Source of the DNA: Verrucomicrobiota bacterium
GTDB lineage: Bacteria; Verrucomicrobiota; Verrucomicrobiia; Opitutales; Opitutaceae
Assembly (NCBI GenBank): GCA_023457715.1
Contig: JAEWKR010000087.1
Coordinates: 1-34,020 of the forward strand
Direction of reading: 5' to 3'
DNA: 34,020 bases
The notes beneath the pieces are model-generated. The model was not told where the DNA came from, did no database searches, and saw only the letters and a list, made by a program, of their open reading frames with translations. Shown piece by piece: positions 7,472 through 16,220 of this stretch. A program made the position numbers and the translations under genes. Each line of letters begins with the position of its first letter. Position 1 is the stretch's first letter.

Positions 7472-9640
7472 ATGGCCAATCTCCACGCCACTTCGGAATC
7501 CGCGTCCCTGGCCGGCTTCCTGCAAATTCTTCGCCTTCGCAAGTGGCTGATCGGGCTGATCGTGGCGCTGGTGCTCATCACCACGCTCGCGGTCACCGCC
7601 TTCCTGCCCCGCTGGTATCGCGCCTCCACCAAGGTGGCGGTCGAGAAGCCGGAAGGGCAGGTGAAGTTGTTTCAGGCCCAGAGCACCGGCGGCTACGACC
7701 CGGTGTACCTGCAGGATCAGTACAAGATCATGCTCGCGGAGAAGATCCTGTACCCGGTGATCGAGCGGCTGGACCTCAACCGCCGGATCGGCGCCATGCG
7801 CGACGCGCCCGCGTTGCCGACCGCGCTGACGTATCACTACCTGGTGCGCGAGATGGTCGACATCGCCCCGCAGCGTTCGTCGTCCATCATCACCATCAAC
7901 GTGGAGGCCCAGGATCCCCAGCTGGCCGCCGATATCGCCAACGAGATCGCCCGCACCTATTCCGCCGACCGCATTGCGCTGGCCACGTCGGACCAAAGCG
8001 AGGGTCTGGCGAAACTCCGGCAGGAACTGGCGAAGCAGGAGCAGACCGTGTCGCGCGGGCGGGACGAGGTCGAAAAGCTGCGCAAGGAACTGAACATTTC
8101 CGGCGTCGATCTCAACGCCCGCTACTCCGACATGGAGATCGAACGGCTGCGCCAGATGCAGAACACGCTCATCGCGCTCAGCGTCGACGCGATCGGCCGG
8201 AAGACGCGGTGGGAGCGCTTCCGCTCCATTCCCGCCGAGGAGCGGATGAGCCTGGTGAATACCGAGCTGATTCCCGACCAGAACATCCAGAATCTCCTCC
8301 AGGCCTACCTCGTCGCGGACCAGCGGGTCACGCAGCTGAAAGGGCGCCTGGGCGAGGCCCACCCCGACCTCGTCTCCGCGGTCGAGAACCGGGCCAAGAT
8401 CAAGGAGCAGCTGGAAGCCCAGCTGCGCGGCTACGAGAACTCGCTCGAGATCGCCTACAAGGAGGCGGATGCGCGGGTGGAGGAGTTGAAGAAGCAGCTG
8501 GCGGAGGCGCGCGTGGAGCAGATCCTTTCCGCCCGCGAGCGCATGCGCCCGTTTGAGGAGGCCGCGCAGAAGCTCGAGGATGACACCCGGCTGCTGACGA
8601 CCTTGAAGCTCACGCTCCGCCAGCGGGAGATCGATTTTCAGGTGCCGAAGAAGACCATCGAGATCCTCAACACCGCCGAACCTCCGCGCGTCCCGGCGCG
8701 GCCCAGCTGGCCGCTGAACATCGCGCTCGCCCTTTTCTTTGGCACCCTGCTCGGCGTGGGCGTCGCGGTTGTGCTGGAGTATTTCGACACCAGTTTTCGC
8801 ACGGTCGCCGACGTGGAGACCAAGCTCGCCGTGCCCGTTCTCGGGGTGATTCCGTACACCGGGGAGGAACCGGGCGCCGCCGAGCTCGGGGTGGCCGAGT
8901 GGGAGCCTTACCGGGTGCTGCAGACCAACCTCAATCTCGCGCTCAAGACCGGCCAGCCGCACACGATGCTGATTTCGTCCGCCGGACCGGGTGAGGGCAA
9001 GTCGACGACCCTCCACCGGCTCACCCGCCTCATGGGCGAGTCCGGCGAACGCGTGCTGCTGATTGATTCCGACTTGCGGCGGCCCACCCAGCACCGGATC
9101 GCGCACCGACCCAAGGACCCCGGGCTCGTCGATCTTCTCTCCGGCCAGAAGACCATCGATGACGTGGTGCAGCGCGGCATCTCCCCGGGCCTGGACTTCA
9201 TTCCCAGCGGCGCGGCCGGCAATTTCACGCTTTCGCTCATCTACGCCAATCGGCTGCGCGAAGTGATCGCCGACCTGCGTACCCGTTACGATCGGATCGT
9301 GTTCGATTCGCCCCCCATCATCGGCGTGAGTGATACGAGCGTGCTGATCAACCTCGTCGACGCCGTCGTGCTGCTCGTGCAGTACCGCCGAAACCCGCAG
9401 AGCATGGTGCTGCGGGCCCAGCAGATCGTCAGCTCGCTGCGGAAACCGGTTCTTGGGGTGGTGCTGAACCAGGTGCCCGCCAACGCCGGAGGCGATTACG
9501 GCTACTACACGAGCAACTACGCGTATTATCAGTCCGATACCGACCGGAGTGAAAAACCCCGCAAGGAAGCGCCATCGCGCCCGCCATCCCCTGGCGGGCC
9601 CGACCGCTTGGACCTGCGCGAAGGCGGGGACAAACGTTGA
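7472..9640 (+). CDS. Polysaccharide co-polymerase / tyrosine autokinase (Wzc-like)
   Basis: 722 residues from ATG 7472; the open frame extends upstream through the barrel gene, but this ATG gives the expected N terminus. The Wzz-type part has a first TM at about 25-45 (LIGLIVALVLITTLAVTAF), a long periplasmic coiled coil, and a second TM at about 412-437. The cytoplasmic BY-kinase follows, with Walker A AGPGEGKST near 504-512, Walker A' LLIDSDLRRPT, Walker B RIVFDSPP, and a C-terminal tyrosine cluster (YGYYTSNYAYY) near 677-687 that is the usual autophosphorylation site. Proteins of this architecture control chain length and export of exopolysaccharide or capsule through cycles of Tyr phosphorylation. 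The matching Wza-type exporter and phosphatase genes are not in the window. Confidence 0.93.
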   Translation: MANLHATSESASLAGFLQILRLRKWLIGLIVALVLITTLAVTAFLPRWYRASTKVAVEKPEGQVKLFQAQSTGGYDPVYLQDQYKIMLAEKILYPVIERLDLNRRIGAMRDAPALPTALTYHYLVREMVDIAPQRSSSIITINVEAQDPQLAADIANEIARTYSADRIALATSDQSEGLAKLRQELAKQEQTVSRGRDEVEKLRKELNISGVDLNARYSDMEIERLRQMQNTLIALSVDAIGRKTRWERFRSIPAEERMSLVNTELIPDQNIQNLLQAYLVADQRVTQLKGRLGEAHPDLVSAVENRAKIKEQLEAQLRGYENSLEIAYKEADARVEELKKQLAEARVEQILSARERMRPFEEAAQKLEDDTRLLTTLKLTLRQREIDFQVPKKTIEILNTAEPPRVPARPSWPLNIALALFFGTLLGVGVAVVLEYFDTSFRTVADVETKLAVPVLGVIPYTGEEPGAAELGVAEWEPYRVLQTNLNLALKTGQPHTMLISSAGPGEGKSTTLHRLTRLMGESGERVLLIDSDLRRPTQHRIAHRPKDPGLVDLLSGQKTIDDVVQRGISPGLDFIPSGAAGNFTLSLIYANRLREVIADLRTRYDRIVFDSPPIIGVSDTSVLINLVDAVVLLVQYRRNPQSMVLRAQQIVSSLRKPVLGVVLNQVPANAGGDYGYYTSNYAYYQSDTDRSEKPRKEAPSRPPSPGGPDRLDLREGGDKR

Positions 9641-9672
9641 GCCTTCAACTCTCAACTTCTGCAAAATAGCTG

Positions 9673-9700
9673 TTGACGGACGCCGGTCCGGTCCTACTCC
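9673..9700 (+). promoter_or_regulatory. Probable housekeeping promoter of tRNA-Gly
   Basis: TTGACG at 9673-9678 is a near-consensus -35 box. It is followed 16 bp later by TACTCC at 9695-9700, a weak -10 box. Transcription would start near 9707, a few bases before the mature tRNA 5' end at 9716. Confidence 0.5.
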
Positions 9701-9715
9701 TTTGCACCCTGCATT

Positions 9716-9791
<76 letters not shown>

Positions 9792-9797
9792 TTTTAC

Positions 9798-9830
9798 GAA
9801 AAGCCGCCGAACGAAGTTTGGCGGCTTTTT
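9798..9830 (+). terminator. Rho-independent terminator after tRNA-Gly
   Basis: AAAAGCCGCC (9799-9808) pairs with GGCGGCTTTT (9820-9829) around an 11-nt loop. The right arm runs into a T-tract (TTTTT, 9826-9830). It starts 8 bp after the tRNA CCA. Confidence 0.85.
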
Positions 9831-9840
9831 CGTTGGTCGG

Positions 9841-9998
9841 AAAGGGACTGAAGAGGGGAAAAGGATCCAAAGGACCGAAGGGACCAAAGCACCCCATCGT
9901 CGAATCGCGCCTTGGCTCCCGATGCGCCCTCCCTTTTCCTGCCTTCCTTAGGTCCTTTTCGTCCCTTAGGTCCCTTTCTTCCCTTCGGTCCCTTCCGA
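9841..9998. repeat. Word-based inverted repeat (GGGACCAAA words)
   Basis: The left arm, about 9841-9889, carries AAAGGACCGAAGGGACCAAA-type words. The right arm, about 9941-9996, carries their complement (TTAGGTCC, GTCCCTTAGGTCC, CCCTTCGGTCCCTT). About 50 bp separate the arms. The same word family forms another inverted repeat at 16221-16417. The right arm ends 5 bp before the next start codon at 10002. Confidence 0.85.
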
Positions 9999-10001
9999 TC
10001 C

Positions 10002-10727
10002 ATGAAAGCCGCCGATTTCTTCGCGTTGCCCGAATCCCTTGCGCCGTTTGCCTCGTACTTTCGTGCGGACGTGGCCCCCTGGGATTGGCTCAAGGCGATC
10101 GCGCCGGCCCTGGCCGGGCTGCCCAAGGTGCCCGAGGGCGTCGCCACTCAAGCCGTGGACTGGAATTCGCCGGCGCCCGGCACCCTGATCACGCCTCCGG
10201 GGGTGCACGTGGAGGGGCAGGTCTGGATTCACCCGTCGGTCAAGCTTCCCGCCTATGCGACCATCATCGGCCCCGTTTGGATCGGCGCGAACACCGAGAT
10301 CCGTCCCGGCGCCTTCATTCGCGGCAATGTGATCGTCGGCGAGGGCTGCGTGATCGGGAATGCCTGCGAGTTCAAGACCGCCTTGCTGCTCAATGGCGTC
10401 CAGGTGCCCCATTTCAGTTACGTCGGTGATTCCGTGCTCGGTAACAAGGCGCACCTCGGCGCCGGGGTCATCTGCTCAAACCTGCGGCTCGACCAGAAGC
10501 CCGTCACCGTCCGTACCGCCGATGCCGTCTATGAGACGGGCCTGCGGAAGTTCGGCGCCATCCTGGGCGATGCCGCCGAGGTCGGCTGCAATGCGGTTCT
10601 GAATCCCGGCTCGGTCCTGGGGAAACGTGCCCTCGTGTCGCCCACCACGTCGTTCACGGGCTACCTCCCGGCCGACACGATCGCCTTCTCTCGTCAGCCG
10701 GTGAAGACGATCCCGCGACGGGATTGA
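10002..10727 (+). CDS. Left-handed beta-helix (hexapeptide) acyltransferase-like protein
   Basis: 241 residues from ATG 10002; an earlier in-frame ATG at 9912 lies in the word repeat and would add a Pro/Phe-rich artefact. The first 60 residues are helical. From about residue 70 the protein shows hexapeptide turns of the LbH fold (VHVEGQVWIHPSVKL, TIIGPVWIGANTEIRPGAFI, NVIVGEGCVIGNACE, GAILGDAAEVGCNAVLNPG). This fold is shared by GlmU C-terminal domains, LpxA/LpxD and sugar O-acetyltransferases. Residues such as HFSYVGDSVLGNKAHLGAG resemble the GlmU acetyltransferase region, but no uridylyltransferase domain is present, so it is not a full GlmU. It could acylate a nucleotide sugar for envelope or EPS synthesis. 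The exact substrate is unknown. Confidence 0.82.
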   Translation: MKAADFFALPESLAPFASYFRADVAPWDWLKAIAPALAGLPKVPEGVATQAVDWNSPAPGTLITPPGVHVEGQVWIHPSVKLPAYATIIGPVWIGANTEIRPGAFIRGNVIVGEGCVIGNACEFKTALLLNGVQVPHFSYVGDSVLGNKAHLGAGVICSNLRLDQKPVTVRTADAVYETGLRKFGAILGDAAEVGCNAVLNPGSVLGKRALVSPTTSFTGYLPADTIAFSRQPVKTIPRRD

Positions 10728-11131
10728 ATGTGGGGTCTGGGATCTGGCGTCCTGGGTCCGGGGTGCAGGAGGCAGCGTCCGATCGTCCTTCCTGGATTCC
10801 GAAGTAGCCACAGAGAGCCCAGAGCGGCTACGCCGCAACCAAATCAAACCCATTGAACCACAGATGAACCCAGATGGACACGGATCCAGGCCGGTCTTTT
10901 TCCAGATCTGAGTCCATCTGTGTTCATCTGTGGTTGAGAGGATTGGGAGGAACCCCAAAACCAAATCGTGCTTTTCTCCTTCTCCCGGTTTGGGACCCGC
11001 CGCCCAACCAAAGGACCCGAGAGAAAGATTAAGAGAAAGAGAATGATGGGTGGCCGCTCCCCCCCAAACCCGAAGCTCGACTCCCCGCCTTCGGCCCTCG
11101 ACGCTTTTCACTCCCTTTCTTCCATCGACCC
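10728..11131. repeat. 404-bp intergenic region filled with word repeats
   Basis: No gene is seen here. After a G/T-rich tract of GGGTCTGGGATCTGG words come three pieces. First, 10818-10858 is a 41-nt sequence repeated with one mismatch at 15215-15255; it includes the palindrome GCGGCTACGCCGC. Second, a 31-bp inverted repeat of CAGATG words has its left arm at 10856-10886 and its right arm at 10905-10935, with about 18 bp between. Third, a purine-rich tract (CCAAAGGACCCGAGAGAAAG and AAGAGAAAGAGAATG) precedes trpS. The trpS promoter must lie here but cannot be assigned. Confidence 0.85.
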
Positions 11132-12097
11132 ATGCGCACGCTCACTGGTATCCAACCTTCCGGCACGCTTCATATCGGCAACTTCTTTGGCGCCATGCGG
11201 CCGGCGATCGAGGCCCAGTCCCGCGGCGACTGCTTCTATTTCATTGCCGACTACCATTCGATGACATCGCTGTTCGATCCCGCCGAGCGCCGGAAGAACA
11301 CGCTGGGTGTCGCGCTGGACTGGCTGGCGTGCGGGCTCGATCCGAACACCAGCGTGTTCTGGCGGCAGAGCGACGTGCCCGAGGTCGCCGAATTGATGTG
11401 GATTCTCGGGACGCTGGCGCCGATGGGGCTGCTCGAGCGGGCGCACAGCTACAAGGACAAGCTGGCCAAGGGCATTGCGCCCAACTTCGGGCTGTTTGCC
11501 TACCCGGTGCTGATGGCGGCCGATATTCTTCTGTACGACACCCATCGCGTGCCGGTCGGCCGTGACCAGAAACAGCACGTGGAGATGACCCGCGACATCG
11601 CGATCAAGTTCAACCTCACGTACGGCGAAACGTTTGTCGTGCCCGAATCGGAAATTCGCGACGAGATCGCGGTGGTTCCCGGTCTGGATGGGCAGAAGAT
11701 GAGCAAGAGCTACGGCAATACGATCGACATCTTCGGCGAGGAAAAGGCCACGCGAAAGAAGATCATGGGCATCGTGATGGACTCCCGCACGCCGGCGGAG
11801 CCGAAGCCGGATGCGGACAAGAACGTCGCGATCCAGTTGCTGAAACTCGTCGCTCCCGCCGACGTGGCGGCGGATTACGAGAACCGGCTCCGCGCCGGCG
11901 GCCTGGGATATGGCGACCTCAAGAAGGGGCTGTTCGAGCACTACTGGAATTTCTTCAGCGCCGCGCGCGCCCGTCGGGGCGAACTCGCCGCGAATATGGA
12001 TTACGTCGACTCTGTCCTCAAGAATGGCGCCCAGCGCGCCCGGGCCGTCGCCGACGTGGTTCTGGCTCGTTCCCGCGCGGCGTCCGGCCTGCGGTGA
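11132..12097 (+). CDS. trpS: Tryptophan--tRNA ligase
   Basis: A 321-residue class I aminoacyl-tRNA synthetase that charges tRNA-Trp with tryptophan using ATP. It starts MRTLTGIQPSGTLHIGN, with the ATP-binding HIGN motif at residues 14-17. The second signature KMSKS is at 189-193 (GQKMSKSYGNTI). Length and motifs fit the bacterial TrpRS family, and DRDQKQHVEMTRDIA-like residues around the tryptophan/ATP pocket are present (VGRDQKQHVEMTRDIA). The gene stands alone between two repeat-filled spacers, and an inverted repeat after the stop (12121-12202) is a plausible terminator. Confidence 0.97.
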   Translation: MRTLTGIQPSGTLHIGNFFGAMRPAIEAQSRGDCFYFIADYHSMTSLFDPAERRKNTLGVALDWLACGLDPNTSVFWRQSDVPEVAELMWILGTLAPMGLLERAHSYKDKLAKGIAPNFGLFAYPVLMAADILLYDTHRVPVGRDQKQHVEMTRDIAIKFNLTYGETFVVPESEIRDEIAVVPGLDGQKMSKSYGNTIDIFGEEKATRKKIMGIVMDSRTPAEPKPDADKNVAIQLLKLVAPADVAADYENRLRAGGLGYGDLKKGLFEHYWNFFSAARARRGELAANMDYVDSVLKNGAQRARAVADVVLARSRAASGLR

Positions 12098-12118
12098 CGC
12101 GGCCGACATCTCCAAGTC

Positions 12119-12202
12119 CTTTTCACAGGAGGAAACGGAGGTAAACAGAGAGTGCACGACGCGCCCGGGACCCTCCGTTCTCTCCGTTTCCTCCTGTGAA
12201 AA
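12119..12202. repeat. Word-based inverted repeat after trpS
   Basis: The left arm, 12119-12152, contains TTTTCACAGGAGGAAACGGA. The right arm, 12172-12202, contains CCGTTTCCTCCTGTGAAAA. The outer stem of about 20 bp is nearly perfect, with further GGAG/CTCC words inside. The same word family is found at 151-202. Between here and plsC (to 12321) is no gene, only GCGGTGCTTCAGCCCG at 12285-12300, shared with 25569-25584. Confidence 0.85.
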
Positions 12203-12321
12203 TTGGACCGGAAAATGATCCCGGCTGAAGTCGGCGCTATGGCGAACCCAATCCCCAAACCAGCGGCAAGCAGGGTGAGTCGCTGCGGTGCTTCAGCCCG
12301 CAGGATTGGATTCGAGGCAGA

Positions 12322-12987
12322 TCACACCACGCGCTCGCGCGCCGGCGGCTCGAGCTTCGCGATTTCCGCCATGATCCGCTGGCTGGCCACCTGGTATCTT
12401 TCCTTGCCGGCGGATGGGTCGTCATACTGGGCCGGCGGGATCGGACGGCCGAACACCACCGAGACCGGTGTGCCAAAAGTGGGCACCTTGTCGCTGCGGC
12501 CGAAGGCCTCGAACGAACCGAAGATGCGGGCCGGCACAACCGGAACCTGGCTCTTGCAGACGATGAACCCCACGCCGGGTTTCGCCGTCTGGAGCCTTCC
12601 GTCCGGCGAGCGGGTGCCCTCGGGGAAAAGGATGAGAACCTTGCCGTCCTGGAGTGCGCGGAGGACGCGTTTCAGCGCGCCCACGTCCTGACCGCCGTCC
12701 CGGTCCACCGGGATGGTGCCGACGCCGTCCAGCCACCAGGAGGCCAGTCCGGGCTTCCACAACGTCTTTCGCGCGAAGAAGCACATCTGGCGCGGCACGT
12801 GCGACCCGATGAGCGGTGGATCGAGATGACTGGCATGGTTCGCCGCGATCAGGAAGGGACCCGTGCGCGGGAGGTGCCCGAGCCCGGCGACGTCGCCGCG
12901 GAAGCACACGTCGTAGAGCACGCGGATCAGGTAGTGGCAGACGCCATACAACGGCGACATCTCCGCCTGCGGGAAGGCGCTGCTCAT
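12322..12987 (-). CDS. plsC: 1-acyl-sn-glycerol-3-phosphate acyltransferase (PlsC family)
   Basis: A 221-residue membrane-associated acyltransferase that makes phosphatidic acid from lysophosphatidic acid. The catalytic NHxxxxD motif is NHASHLD at residues 50-56, and the glycerol-phosphate binding FPEGTRS is at 121-127. The usual third block (VPVVPARIFGSFEAF) is also present. Its ATG overlaps the stop of cmk by the ATGA arrangement, so the two are translationally coupled. A second possible start (Met 10, SPLYGVCHYL) would give 212 residues. The cmk-plsC pairing is common in bacteria; here it closes a tyrA-aroA-cmk-plsC series on the reverse strand. Confidence 0.94.
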   Translation of the reverse strand: MSSAFPQAEMSPLYGVCHYLIRVLYDVCFRGDVAGLGHLPRTGPFLIAANHASHLDPPLIGSHVPRQMCFFARKTLWKPGLASWWLDGVGTIPVDRDGGQDVGALKRVLRALQDGKVLILFPEGTRSPDGRLQTAKPGVGFIVCKSQVPVVPARIFGSFEAFGRSDKVPTFGTPVSVVFGRPIPPAQYDDPSAGKERYQVASQRIMAEIAKLEPPARERVV

Positions 12988-13652
12988 GCGCGGAGTCGGG
13001 CGGCGATGGGCCCGGCCATGGTTTCAACCACTTGCGCGAGGCTCAGGTGGGTCGAGTCGATGGACACGGCGCCCGTAGGGCAGGCGAGGGGGGCGGTCTT
13101 GCGGCCCGCGTCGATGCGGTCGCGCTCGGTGATGGAGTCGTGCTGCCCCTCGTTCGCGCGACGGCGCGCGCGCTCGGTCGGATCGGCGTGAAGGAAGAAA
13201 CGGAAATCGGCATCGGGGAAGATCACCGATCCGATATCGCGGCCCTCCATGACCACGCCGCGAAAGCCGTGCGCCCGCCCCACCGCCGCCTGGCTGCGCT
13301 GGTAGTCGAGCAGGGCTGCCCGCACCTCCGGGATCGCCGAAAAATGGGAGACGCTGGCATTCACCTCCGCGCTGCGAATTTCGTCCCCTGCGACGCGACC
13401 GTTGATCTCCATTTGGGCCGAGCGCCCGGAGACCCGCGTGCTGAGCTGCAGTTGCGCGACGGCCGCCCGCACGCCGGCCAGGTCCGTCGCATTGACGCCC
13501 TGTCGCAGCAGCTCGGCCGTGACGGCGCGGTAAAAGGAACCCGTGTCGACGTGCAGCAGGTTGAACTGCTCGCTCAGGATCCGGGAGGACGAGGACTTGC
13601 CCGACGCTGCCCCGCCGTCGATCGCTACGATGATGAAGTCGGAGTTAACCAC
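12984..13652 (-). CDS. cmk: Cytidylate kinase
   Basis: 222 residues; phosphorylates CMP or dCMP to the diphosphate with ATP. The P-loop is IDGGAASGKSS at residues 11-21, followed by LLHVDTGSFYRAVT (CMP-binding entry) and VVMEGRDIGSVIFPDADFRFFL with the conserved GRDIG motif. The lid region DPTERARRRANE is Arg rich as expected. The start is GTG at 13652, followed by VNSDFIIVAIDGG, the typical position for this enzyme. It is coupled to plsC downstream and separated from aroA upstream by a 139-bp spacer that holds an inverted repeat. Confidence 0.96.
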   Translation of the reverse strand: MVNSDFIIVAIDGGAASGKSSSSRILSEQFNLLHVDTGSFYRAVTAELLRQGVNATDLAGVRAAVAQLQLSTRVSGRSAQMEINGRVAGDEIRSAEVNASVSHFSAIPEVRAALLDYQRSQAAVGRAHGFRGVVMEGRDIGSVIFPDADFRFFLHADPTERARRRANEGQHDSITERDRIDAGRKTAPLACPTGAVSIDSTHLSLAQVVETMAGPIAARLRA

Positions 13653-13701
13653 GGGCGGACACAGAGGAACACAGCTGCGGTTGCAGGATCGAGCAGGACC
13701 G

Positions 13702-13759
13702 CCCGCGAATCACGCGAATCGGCGCGCATCCATTCGCGGGAATTCGCGTGACTCGCGGG
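13702..13759. repeat. Inverted repeat between aroA and cmk
   Basis: CCCGCGAATCACGCGAAT (13702-13719) pairs with ATTCGCGTGACTCGCGGG (13742-13759), with one mismatch in 18 bp. A weaker outer pair of related words flanks it (TTAACCACGGGCGGACACAG near 13646 and its partial complement ending GAGGTTAA near 13796). The repeat interrupts an otherwise co-directional aroA-cmk series. Confidence 0.85.
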
Positions 13760-13791
13760 AGGTGTCTTGGCCGATTTCGGTGCATCTGAGG

Positions 13792-15141
13792 TTAAAGGGA
13801 CTCTGACGATTTTTGGCGCACCGCTTCGAGCAACTCAAAAAAGTGCGGGAAGGTCTTCGCGCAACAGGCGGGATTGCGCAGGGATAGCCAGGGGCGGCCG
13901 TCGCGGCGCAGGTCATGGGAGCCGAGAATGCCGAAGCTCATGGCGAAACGATGGTCCCCGTACGTCTCGATCTCCTGGTCCAGCCGCAGGGGCCGCGGGC
14001 GAATCTCGAGAGTATCCTCGGTCTCGATCACGTCCTGACCCAGACGCGTCAATTCCCGGGCCATGCCGGCGACCCGGTCGGTTTCCTGCTTGCGGGTATG
14101 AGCGATCCCACTGATTCGCGTGGGGCCGGTCAGCAGCGGGCTGAGGGCGGCCAGGGTGAGGAAGGTGTCGGAGAATTCGCTGAAATCGCGGACCACGCCG
14201 CGGCGGGCATGGCCGGGCGCCGCCGTGACACAGACCGTGCCATCCGGCTGTCGCCCCACGGCCAGGCCCACGTCCTGCAGTACGCCGGCAAAGGCCGTGT
14301 CACCCTGGAGACCCTCGCCGTGCGGCCGCAGGCCCGGCAACGCGATCGTGCCGCCGGTCGCCAGCGGCAGGGCAAGAAAGTAGCTGGCGGCGGTCGCGTC
14401 CGGCTCGACCGGATACGCGCCGTCGCGGCGGGCGTACCGCTGCCCGGCGGCCACGCGAAACGTGGTGTCACTTGTGCGCTGCACCTCGGGCTGCCCGAAT
14501 TCCTGCATCAGCCGCGCGGTCATACGCACGAACGGCCAGCGCACGCCCCCGATGAGCTGCACCTCGACCGGCGCGGCGGCGAGGGGGGCGACGAGCAGCA
14601 GCGCGGACAGAAGCTGGCTGCTTTCGCGCGCATCGAGCGACACGGGGCCGCCGCGCAGTCCGCGGGCCTGGATTTCAATCGGAAAGAAACCTTCGACCCC
14701 GGTGCAGCGGATGTCCGCGCCCAGCTGCCGCAACGCCTCGATCAGCGGCTGCATCGGCCGTTTCCGCATCTGCGGCACGCCATCGATCCGGTAGGTGCCT
14801 TTCGGCGCGGCGGCGCACAAGGCGGTGAGAAATCGAGCGGCGGTGCCGGCCAGCCCGACAAAGAGCGACACCGATCCCCCTCGGAACGCGTGCTCCTGAC
14901 CCGAAACGCGCACGGTGTGGCGGGTCTCATCGGAGTCGACCGTCAGGCCCAGCCGCCGCAAAGCCTCGGCCATGAGGTGCGTGTCTTCGCTGAACAGGGC
15001 CCCCGTGAGCGTGACGGGGGTGTCGCACAGGGCCGCGACCAGCAAGGCCCGGTTGGTCAGGCTCTTCGATCCGGGCACCACGACGTCGGCCCGCACGGGA
15101 CGGACGAAGGGGGGGATCGGGAGGAGGTCAGGCAGCGGCAT
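13792..15141 (-). CDS. aroA: 3-phosphoshikimate 1-carboxyvinyltransferase (EPSP synthase)
   Basis: 449 residues; joins shikimate-3-phosphate and phosphoenolpyruvate in the shikimate pathway. The N-terminal motif VVPGSKSLTNRALLVAAL and FVGLAGTAARFLTAL (the usual NAGTAxR site, here LAGTAAR) bind substrates. FSEFSDTFLTLAAL, IETYGDHRFAMSF with its DHR, and the C-terminal NPACCAKTFPHFF (usual form DPxCVxKTFPxYF) complete the family pattern. The G101-equivalent region LAGTAAR has Ala after the catalytic Gly-Thr, which is compatible with class II-like variation, but glyphosate sensitivity cannot be read by eye. It lies between tyrA and cmk, as in many bacteria where aromatic amino acid and nucleotide genes cluster. 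Confidence 0.95.
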   Translation of the reverse strand: MPLPDLLPIPPFVRPVRADVVVPGSKSLTNRALLVAALCDTPVTLTGALFSEDTHLMAEALRRLGLTVDSDETRHTVRVSGQEHAFRGGSVSLFVGLAGTAARFLTALCAAAPKGTYRIDGVPQMRKRPMQPLIEALRQLGADIRCTGVEGFFPIEIQARGLRGGPVSLDARESSQLLSALLLVAPLAAAPVEVQLIGGVRWPFVRMTARLMQEFGQPEVQRTSDTTFRVAAGQRYARRDGAYPVEPDATAASYFLALPLATGGTIALPGLRPHGEGLQGDTAFAGVLQDVGLAVGRQPDGTVCVTAAPGHARRGVVRDFSEFSDTFLTLAALSPLLTGPTRISGIAHTRKQETDRVAGMARELTRLGQDVIETEDTLEIRPRPLRLDQEIETYGDHRFAMSFGILGSHDLRRDGRPWLSLRNPACCAKTFPHFFELLEAVRQKSSESL

Positions 15142-15194
15142 GCGGAACCGCCAGCGTCGCGGATGCCCCCCGTGCTGAAAAGCGGAAAAACGTG

Positions 15195-15314
15195 TCGATC
15201 TTCGCCACCGAGGACCCAGAGCGGCTACGCCGCAACCTAATCAAACCCATTGAACGGCGCCCGCCTCCGGCTCGGCTCGGATTGGTCCTCTGTGATCTCT
15301 GTGGCGAAGATCGA
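15195..15314. repeat. Inverted repeat between tyrA and aroA, with a dispersed 41-nt segment
   Basis: TCGATCTTCGCCAC at 15195-15208 and its complement at 15301-15314 form the outer stem. GAGGACC (15210-15216) answers GGTCCTC (15284-15290). The right arm carries one extra word (AGAGATCACA in complement), so the arms differ by one word unit. The interior 15215-15255 is the second copy of the 41-nt segment at 10818-10858 (one mismatch), including GCGGCTACGCCGC. Confidence 0.85.
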
Positions 15315-15318
15315 GATT

Positions 15319-16179
15319 TTACCCCAGCGGCCGAAACTGATCCCGGTACGCCTTGCCGCGTTCCATCCGCGCGACGAGTTCGGTGTAGTCCCGATTGGCC
15401 AGGGCGGCTTTGAAGCCGTGCAGCTCGTTCTCGAACTGCGCGATCGCCCGCAGCACCTCGTCCCGATTGTGCTCGAAAATGCTGCGCCAGATTTGCGCGT
15501 CACTGGCCGCGATGCGGGTGGTGTCGCGCAGTCCGCCCCCGGCATGGTTGCGCCAGGCGGGATCCTTGCGCGCGAGGAAGGAGCAGAGACTCGTGGCGAT
15601 GGCCTGCGGAAGATGGCTGATGTGGGCGACGATCTCATCGTGCCGGTCGGGATCCACCGTGACGACCTCAGCGCCGAGCTCGCTCCAGAATCTCGCCACC
15701 AGCGTGGCCGCGGCCGCCGGCGTGCCTTCGATTGGCGTGACAAAACAGGTGCGCCGTTGAAACAACTCTGCGTGGCTGTGTTCCCAGCCCGTCTTCTCGG
15801 AGCCGGCCATGGGATGGGATCCGATGAACACGCCCCGGCCGGCCAGCGCCTTCGCCCCCAGTCGGGCGATTTCGCCCTTCACACTGCCGACATCGGTGAC
15901 GACGCAGTCGGCGCGCAGGGTGGGGGCGATCTGCTCCGCGAGGGGCACGATCTTGTCCACCGGCGAGGCGATCACCACCAGCGATGCCTCGCGGCAGGCG
16001 TCCTCCGGGGTGTCCGCCGCGGCCGTACACCACGGCTGCTCCTGCAGCGCCAGCCGCGTTTCCGCCCGACGGGCCCAGATCACGATGCGGCCCGCGAGCC
16101 CGCGGGCATGCGCCGCGCGCGCGACGGACCCGCCGAGCAGACCAGGAGCAAGAATGGTGAGTTGGGAAACGAGCGGCAC
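15319..16179 (-). CDS. tyrA: Prephenate dehydrogenase
   Basis: 286 residues; oxidises prephenate to 4-hydroxyphenylpyruvate with NAD(P)+ on the way to tyrosine. The Rossmann loop is LAPGLLGGSVARAA (residues 10-23, GLLGGS). VTDVGSVKGEI, FIGSHPMAGSEKTGWEHS (prephenate-site residues) and HDEIVAHISHLPQAIA are the classic TyrA blocks. No chorismate mutase or ACT domain is fused. The gene stands upstream of aroA on the same strand, so two steps of aromatic amino acid synthesis sit together, although a 177-bp repeat-bearing spacer separates them. Confidence 0.94.
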   Translation of the reverse strand: MPLVSQLTILAPGLLGGSVARAAHARGLAGRIVIWARRAETRLALQEQPWCTAAADTPEDACREASLVVIASPVDKIVPLAEQIAPTLRADCVVTDVGSVKGEIARLGAKALAGRGVFIGSHPMAGSEKTGWEHSHAELFQRRTCFVTPIEGTPAAAATLVARFWSELGAEVVTVDPDRHDEIVAHISHLPQAIATSLCSFLARKDPAWRNHAGGGLRDTTRIAASDAQIWRSIFEHNRDEVLRAIAQFENELHGFKAALANRDYTELVARMERGKAYRDQFRPLG

Positions 16180-16220
16180 GGGTGGGGAGGTTGCCTGAGG
16201 AAACGCCAGACGCCAAGAGT

